The position numbers were made by a program, and so were the translations under genes. Below, one piece after another: positions 7,999 to 12,090 of a DNA stretch of 12,090 nt (its first letter is position 1; each line of letters starts with the position of its first letter). Location: positions 1 through 12,090 of the forward strand of contig JAEYNZ010000072.1 of assembly GCA_023412195.1 (NCBI GenBank), read 5' to 3'. The notes under the pieces were generated by a model, which ran no database searches, was not told where the DNA came from, and saw only the letters and a list, made by a program, of their open reading frames with translations. The DNA comes from Bacteroidota bacterium (GTDB lineage: Bacteria > Bacteroidota > Bacteroidia > Bacteroidales > Prolixibacteraceae).

Positions 7999-8032
7999 TT
8001 CGAAGTCTTTAAAGTTCTTAAGGTCCTGAAGA
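7999..8032. repeat. 9-bp-period tract, copy B
   Basis: Units read TTCGAAGTC, TTTAAAGTT, CTTAAGGTC, CTGAAGA, consensus YTTAAAGTC with period 9. Its first 23 bp match copy A beyond the ydeI-like gene at 19/23 positions. It begins 31 bp upstream of the ydeI start codon, so it may lie in that gene's promoter or leader. Confidence 0.7.
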
Positions 8033-8064
8033 TAAGAAAATCTTCAAATATTGTAAATGCAATA

Positions 8065-8118
8065 AACAATGTAAACACCAAAAACAACATGAACCACATA
8101 AACAACATAAACCAGCAA
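8065..8118. repeat. Six degenerate 9-bp units, AACMACATA type
   Basis: The stretch divides into AACAATGTA, AACACCAAA, AACAACATG, AACCACATA, AACAACATA and AACCAGCAA, six consecutive 9-mers each beginning AAC. It is strongly strand-asymmetric: almost no G on the plus strand. Read as protein it gives only low-complexity Asn-rich sequence, so it is taken as non-coding spacer. Confidence 0.65.
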
Positions 8119-8120
8119 CA

Positions 8121-8174
8121 TTCAAACCCTCAAACATTTTCAAACCCTCAAACTCTTCCAATCTCCTTAAACTC
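8121..8174. repeat. 9/18-bp repeat block running into the mfd stop codon
   Basis: The 15-mer TTCAAACCCTCAAAC occurs exactly at 8121-8135 and 8139-8153, an 18-bp (2 x 9) period. Degenerate units TCCAATCTC (8157-8165) and CTTAAACTC (8166-8174) follow, the last containing the mfd stop codon (8167-8169). The last two codons of mfd are thus written in repeat-like sequence. Confidence 0.7.
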
Positions 8175-11100
8175 CCGCCTCCCCGATAATCTCCTCCAGC
8201 ACATACCCGGCCGTTTCCACATTGGGTACATTGGCAAAGGTGAGTGTAAGTTTGTGGTTGCGCTCTTTCATCTGACCCCTGAACTTGCCTTTCTGAACGT
8301 ACTGCACAATGTTCATAAACAGGGGTGAGCGGTAAAACGGCGACTGCTGGTCGGAGATAAAGTAGCAGATCATTTTGCCCTCCTTCAGAATGATTTTTTC
8401 CATACCCAGCTGTATGGCTTTCCACCTCAGCCTTACCACTTCAAGCAGTTCCCGCGTTTCGGAAGGCAGCTTGCCGAATCGGTCTTCCAGGCCCTCGCGG
8501 AATTTCATCAGCTGCTTTTCATCTTCAATGTTGTCGAGCTCGCGGTACAGGAGCATCCGTTCCGAAGTGCCGGGAATATAATCCTGCGGAAACAGCAGCT
8601 CCATATCGGTGTCGATCTGGCAGTCCTGTGTGAATTTTATGTTGAGGAAAGCCTGTGCCTGCTTCTGGTCTTCTTCCTTAAATACGCCGCTGAACTCTTC
8701 CTGCCGCAGCTCCTGGATGGCTTCACTTAAAATCCGCTGATAGGTTTCGTACCCGATGTCGGCAATGAAGCCGCTCTGCTCGGCACCCAATAAATTGCCG
8801 GCGCCGCGGATGTCGAGGTCCTGCATGGCAATGTTAAAGCCGCTGCCCAGGTCGGAAAATTCCTCTATCGCTTTCAGCCTGCGCCTAGCCTCGGCACTGA
8901 CAGTTGCCAGCGGCGGAGTGATGAGGTAACAGAATGCCTTCTTGTTCGACCTACCCACGCGCCCCCTGAGCTGGTGCAAATCGCTGAGGCCGTAATTTTC
9001 GGCATGGTTTATTATAATTGTGTTGGCATTGGGAATATCCAGCCCCGACTCGATGATGGTTGTGGCAATCAGTACATCGTAATCGCCGTTGATGAAACCC
9101 AGCATCACCTTTTCAAGCTTCGGCCCTTCCATTTGTCCGTGCCCTACAATGGTTGAAATCCCCGGAACGATGCGCTTGATGGTTGCCTCCACCTCATAAA
9201 TGTTCTGCACACGGTTGTGCAGAAAAAACACCTGGCCGTTGCGTGCTACCTCATACAAAATGGCTTCGCGTATCAGGTTCTCGTTGAAACCGTGCACCTC
9301 GGTAATAATAGGATAACGATTTGGCGGGGGTGTCTGTATTACCGACAAGTCGCGGGCCCCCATTAATGAGAACTGCAGGGTGCGCGGGATAGGAGTTGCC
9401 GTCAGTGTGAGTGTATCTACGTTCACCCGCATCTGCTTCAGCTTCTCTTTCACCGAAACCCCAAACTTCTGCTCTTCGTCTATGATGAGCAACCCCAGAT
9501 CTTTAAATTTCACATCCTTACTTACAAGCCGGTGGGTACCGATAAGGATATCCACTTTCCCAGCTTCCAGATCAGAAAGGGTTTCCTTTATTTCGGCTGT
9601 GGTCTTAAACCTGCTGATGTATTCCACCCGTACCGGAAAATCGCTAAGCCTTTCTGAAAATGTTTTATAATGCTGCAGGGCCAGGATGGTAGTTGGCACC
9701 AATACTGCCACCTGCTTGCTGTCGGTCACTGCTTTGAAAGCTGCCCTGATGGCGACTTCGGTTTTGCCAAAACCCACATCACCGCACACCAGCCGGTCCA
9801 TCGGAATGGGTTTTTCCATATCTTCCTTCACGGCTGCAGTGGCTTTCTCCTGGTCGGGAGTGTCTTCATATATAAATGACGCTTCCAGTTCTGTCTGTAA
9901 ATAGGAGTCGGGTGTGAAGGCAAAGCCCTGTTCCGTAATGCGTTCTGCATAAAGGGCAATCAGCTCTTTGGCAATGTCCTTCACCTTGGCCTTGGTGCGG
10001 TTTTTCATTTTCTGCCACGCACCTGTGCCCAGCTTGTTCAGCGACGGTTCGCCGCCATCCTTCCCCTTGTATTTCGAAATGCGGTGCAGGGAGTGGATGT
10101 TCACCAGCAGCGAATCGTTGTTCTGGTAAATCAGCCTGATGGCCTCCTGCATCTTGCCGTTGATTTCGGTGCGTACCAGTCCGGCAAACTTGCCAATCCC
10201 ATGATCGATGTGTACCACGTAATCGCCCGGGTGGAGCATGCTCAGCTCCTTCATCGACACCGCCACCGTTTGCTCTTTCCTCGATTTCAGCTTAAACCGG
10301 TGGTAGCGCTCAAATATCTGGTGGTCGGTGTAGCAGCATATTTTCAGGTCGTGGTCAACAAACCCCTCGTGCAGGGTGAAATTCACCGGCGTGAAATGCA
10401 CGGTGGCTTTGATATCTTTAAAAATTGCCTGAAGCCGTTCAATCTGTTTTGTCTGGTTCGACATGATAAAAACCTGGTACCCGTTATTCTGATGCTCTTC
10501 CAGGTTTTCGCCCAGCATCTCGAATTTCTTGTTGAACACCGGCTGGCGTGAGTAGGTATATTTATAGGTAGTGTCAGGTTTAAAGGCCATATCGTTGCCC
10601 CAGTCACAAATGGTTTTCTCCTGAAGCTGTTTCTTTATGATATCACCTGAAACTATGCGCCGCTGAAGGTTTTCCTCATCAGCTTTTGCCAGGATAGTCT
10701 GCCGGTGCACATCATTCACCTGGTGAAAAAACTGGTTCAGGTTGTTGCCAAAGTAAACCGTTTTTTCATCAAGAAACTCCACCAGCGAACCACGGTTACC
10801 TTCCATGGCTTCCCCCTGGATGTTGGGCACGATGTTTATCTTTTTAAATGTTTCCTTTGAAATCTGGTCGTCGATGTTGAAACTGCGGATGGAATCCACT
10901 TCATCGCCAAAAAAGTCGAGCCGGTAGGGATCATCATTGGCATAAGAAAACACATCGACAATACTTCCCCTCACCGAAAACTGTCCGGGCTGGTAAACAA
11001 AATCAACCCGTTCGAACCCATATTCATATAAAAATTCATTGATAAACCCTATGGAGAGTTTATCGCCCACGGCTACCTGCAGCGTATTCTGCCCCAGGTT

Positions 11101-11511
11101 TTCCTGCGAAATCACAGTTTCAACCAGGGCTTCAGGATACGAAACAACAATACATTTTCCATCAGAACTGCGTATCCGGTTCAATGCCTCAGCCCGCTGA
11201 ACAATATTTTCCTGTTCAGGCTGTCCGTATTGCACCGAACGTTTATAGGAAGAAGGAAAAAACAAGGTGGCATCGCCCAGTCCAAGGTTGTTCAGGTCAT
11301 CATAATAATATGCTGCTTCTTCGCGGTCGTTGAGCAGCAGTACCAGGTTCCGCCCAAGCTTTTTGAACAGGGTGGCAACCTGTATGGTTCTGGAAGAGCC
11401 AATAAGTCCCTGCAAGTGAATTTTTCCACCCGGGGGGGCATTCAACTTTTTTGCAATGCTGTTAAGGTGTTCATGCCCCTTAAAGTATGTCAGAAATTTT
11501 ACAGGTTCCAA
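8167..11511 (-). CDS. mfd: Transcription-repair coupling factor Mfd
   Basis: Mfd is a DNA translocase that removes RNA polymerase stalled at lesions and recruits UvrA. The frame opens at 11553 (1128 codons; numbering from there), but start TTG 11509-11511 (codon 15; MEPVKFLTYFKG) is preferred because a TACTTTTG -7 box lies inside codons 6-8. Domains: UvrB-like N-terminal region about 40-390; CarD-like RNA-polymerase-interaction domain about 438-500 (HPGDYVVHIDHGIGKFAG); helicase core with Walker A GDVGFGKT (591-598), DEEQ (692-695), TATP (718-721) and QLRGRVGR (861-868); regulatory C-terminal domain about 975-1080. All key motifs are intact and the length fits the family. Several stretches I counted are 53-58% G+C, against about 40% in one stretch of the efflux operon. 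A C7 run at codons 39-42 is a possible slippage site. It is transcribed alone. Confidence 0.96.
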   Translation of the reverse strand: MEPVKFLTYFKGHEHLNSIAKKLNAPPGGKIHLQGLIGSSRTIQVATLFKKLGRNLVLLLNDREEAAYYYDDLNNLGLGDATLFFPSSYKRSVQYGQPEQENIVQRAEALNRIRSSDGKCIVVSYPEALVETVISQENLGQNTLQVAVGDKLSIGFINEFLYEYGFERVDFVYQPGQFSVRGSIVDVFSYANDDPYRLDFFGDEVDSIRSFNIDDQISKETFKKINIVPNIQGEAMEGNRGSLVEFLDEKTVYFGNNLNQFFHQVNDVHRQTILAKADEENLQRRIVSGDIIKKQLQEKTICDWGNDMAFKPDTTYKYTYSRQPVFNKKFEMLGENLEEHQNNGYQVFIMSNQTKQIERLQAIFKDIKATVHFTPVNFTLHEGFVDHDLKICCYTDHQIFERYHRFKLKSRKEQTVAVSMKELSMLHPGDYVVHIDHGIGKFAGLVRTEINGKMQEAIRLIYQNNDSLLVNIHSLHRISKYKGKDGGEPSLNKLGTGAWQKMKNRTKAKVKDIAKELIALYAERITEQGFAFTPDSYLQTELEASFIYEDTPDQEKATAAVKEDMEKPIPMDRLVCGDVGFGKTEVAIRAAFKAVTDSKQVAVLVPTTILALQHYKTFSERLSDFPVRVEYISRFKTTAEIKETLSDLEAGKVDILIGTHRLVSKDVKFKDLGLLIIDEEQKFGVSVKEKLKQMRVNVDTLTLTATPIPRTLQFSLMGARDLSVIQTPPPNRYPIITEVHGFNENLIREAILYEVARNGQVFFLHNRVQNIYEVEATIKRIVPGISTIVGHGQMEGPKLEKVMLGFINGDYDVLIATTIIESGLDIPNANTIIINHAENYGLSDLHQLRGRVGRSNKKAFCYLITPPLATVSAEARRRLKAIEEFSDLGSGFNIAMQDLDIRGAGNLLGAEQSGFIADIGYETYQRILSEAIQELRQEEFSGVFKEEDQKQAQAFLNIKFTQDCQIDTDMELLFPQDYIPGTSERMLLYRELDNIEDEKQLMKFREGLEDRFGKLPSETRELLEVVRLRWKAIQLGMEKIILKEGKMICYFISDQQSPFYRSPLFMNIVQYVQKGKFRGQMKERNHKLTLTFANVPNVETAGYVLEEIIGEAGV

Positions 11512-11530
11512 AATGTCCTGAATGTTTTTG

Positions 11531-11538
11531 CAAAAGTA
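11531..11538 (-). promoter_or_regulatory. Candidate Bacteroidota -7 box for mfd
   Basis: The minus strand reads TACTTTTG, a perfect TAnnTTTG match, 19 nt upstream of the TTG at 11511. If used, transcription would begin near 11524, so codons read from the TTG at 11553 could not be on this message. No -33 TTTG at 19-21 nt is evident; a TTTTTG lies 12 nt upstream, too close. Confidence 0.5.
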
Positions 11539-11668
11539 TAAATAACTGCTCAAAAAGAGGATTGTTTACATTAATTCCCCAGGGGTTCGTTCCGGAAGAA
11601 CAATAGATGGAAACATTTTCAGCAACATCTTAACAACATTTTTGGTGCTTAAAGCTCCTTACTGGTTC

Positions 11669-11723
11669 TTTTCAAACTCAGATTAAAGTCACATCAAAGT
11701 CAGATTAAACTCACATTAAAGTC
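11669..11723 (+). repeat. 11-bp-period array, left arm (ASATTAAASTC)
   Basis: Five consecutive 11-mers: TTTTCAAACTC, AGATTAAAGTC, ACATCAAAGTC, AGATTAAACTC, ACATTAAAGTC, with no gaps. The core is TTAAASTC. A 10-bp spacer (11724-11733) separates it from the right arm, which carries the same unit in the opposite orientation. Confidence 0.85.
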
Positions 11724-11733
11724 ACGATTTTGC

Positions 11734-11799
11734 GAGTTTAATACGAGTTTACTACGAGTATACTACGAGTTTATTACGAATAACCCATGAGTTTAATAT
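11734..11799 (-). repeat. 11-bp-period array, right arm (GAGTTTAMTAC), inverted
   Basis: Six consecutive 11-mers: GAGTTTAATAC, GAGTTTACTAC, GAGTATACTAC, GAGTTTATTAC, a divergent GAATAACCCAT, then GAGTTTAATAT. The reverse complement of the first, GTATTAAACTC, is the left-arm unit. Pairing the innermost four units of each arm gives 8, 8, 5 and 7 matches out of 11, so a long but imperfect hairpin or cruciform is possible. Confidence 0.85.
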
Positions 11800-11889
11800 A
11801 AGGAAGATGATAACCTGGCAGCTTTCAAATATCATTCTGAACAGTATGAAGGAGTGGTAACCTTATTCTGTAACAATGATGAAGGGTGA
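11797..11889 (+). pseudogene. Possible decayed coding fragment
   Basis: An open stretch on the plus strand reads YKEDDNLAAFKYHSEQYEGV and then a further ten residues to a stop; it has mixed, protein-like composition but no start codon, and the next stop upstream is at 11794-11796. I do not recognise a family. It may be chance. Confidence 0.15.
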
Positions 11890-11980
11890 TAGTATCATTT
11901 GATAGTACCGCTGGATGTTATTGTATGGCCATTAAATTCTGGATTGCTGTTAAAAGCCATTGGAAAAGATTAAATTTCAT

Positions 11981-12000
11981 TAGTGTCCGGTTAAATTTTT
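11981..12000. mobile_element. Possible insertion-sequence terminal remnant
   Basis: TAGTGTCCGGTTAAATTTTT resembles, from memory only, terminal inverted repeats of some Bacteroidota transposons that begin with GTGTCCGG. No partner inverted repeat and no transposase are present in the window, so this would be at most a solo end or an element continuing past the right edge. Confidence 0.25.
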
Positions 12001-12003
12001 GAG

Positions 12004-12024
12004 ATTTCTCCCTACGGTCGAAAT
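12004..12024. repeat. Small hairpin with TACGG centre
   Basis: Arms 12004-12012 (ATTTCTCCC) and 12016-12024 (GGTCGAAAT) pair at 7 of 9 positions around a TAC loop. The sequence CCCTACGGTCGAAATGACGG is of a kind that recurs as a dispersed intergenic repeat in several bacterial genomes (recollection, not checked). There is no T-run after it on either strand, so it is not called a terminator. Confidence 0.4.
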
Positions 12025-12065
12025 GACGGTGTTTTCAGAGCTTTTGTTTTGGGAGGGGTAGGTTT

Positions 12066-12083
12066 GGGGGGGGGGCGGCCCCC
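12066..12083. repeat. G10 run with G5-CGG-C5 hairpin
   Basis: Ten G at 12066-12075, then CGG, then CCCCC (12079-12083), giving a perfect 5-bp GC hairpin. The preceding GGGAGGGG (12051-12058) adds to a G-quadruplex-prone stretch. CAGCACCC follows to the window end. Homopolymer length here is prone to sequencing error. Confidence 0.6.
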
Positions 12084-12090
12084 AGCACCC

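Larger units (their letters stand above)
11554..12090. other. 537-bp non-coding region upstream of mfd
   Basis: No complete gene is supported on either strand; the longest readable pieces are around 30 codons and broken by stops. The region contains an 11-bp-period inverted array (11669-11799), a possible decayed coding fragment (11797-11889), a possible insertion-sequence end (11981-12000), a small hairpin (12004-12024) and a G10 run with a GC hairpin (12066-12083). Confidence 0.7.

Noticed and set aside
8089..8328. 79-codon plus-strand frame starting MNHINNINQQHS
   Set aside because: Its first third is translated 9-bp repeat (Asn-rich) and the rest is antisense to the mfd C-terminus.
8018..8425. 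135-codon minus-strand frame
   Set aside because: It lies in another frame of the mfd 3' end and the repeat spacer; Cys/Leu-rich low-complexity product.
11669..11799. CRISPR-like array
   Set aside because: Units are 11 bp with no spacers and flip orientation; no cas genes are present.

Overview
The window looks like a chromosomal segment of a member of the Bacteroidota. Perfect TAnnTTTG boxes, the -7 element of that phylum's promoters, sit ahead of four of the five transcription units. No convincing Shine-Dalgarno sites stand out ahead of the starts. The Mfd and RND proteins read like Bacteroidota versions. The six real genes plus one partial gene all lie on the minus strand, so transcription runs from the right end of the window to the left.

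Layout, left to right. 1-988: N-terminal 329 codons of nadB (L-aspartate oxidase, NAD synthesis), cut by the window edge. 1052-1390: a small KdgF-like cupin. 1514-7024: a complete three-gene RND efflux operon, transcribed in the order periplasmic adaptor (5906-7024), inner-membrane RND pump (2844-5909) and TolC-type outer-membrane factor (1514-2887). Its genes are joined by a 4-nt ATGA overlap and by an overlap of at least 38 nt, so the three parts of one envelope-spanning pump are translationally linked. 7405-7968: a YdeI/OmpD-associated family protein. 8167-11511: mfd, the transcription-repair coupling factor, full length, with a probable TTG start. 11554-12090: a non-coding, repeat-rich region upstream of mfd.

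The known genes are ordinary; the unexplained structure is in the spacers. The ydeI-mfd spacer (7999-8174) is built almost entirely of degenerate 9-bp-period repeats that run into the mfd stop codon. A 23-bp copy of its first block (19/23 identical, same strand) lies on the other side of ydeI at 7282-7304. Upstream of mfd (11669-11799) there is an 11-bp-period array of about ten units that reverses orientation in the middle, forming an imperfect inverted repeat. The 9-bp and 11-bp tracts share the core TTAAAGTC/TTAAACTC. The region between ydeI and the efflux operon also carries what looks like the broken start of a PIN-domain toxin gene (7340-7396). The right end finishes in a small hairpin, a run of ten G and a possible insertion-sequence end.

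No tRNA, rRNA or CRISPR array was seen, nor a complete mobile element. No complete new gene system is visible; the best candidate for something undescribed is the TTAAASTC-core repeat family.
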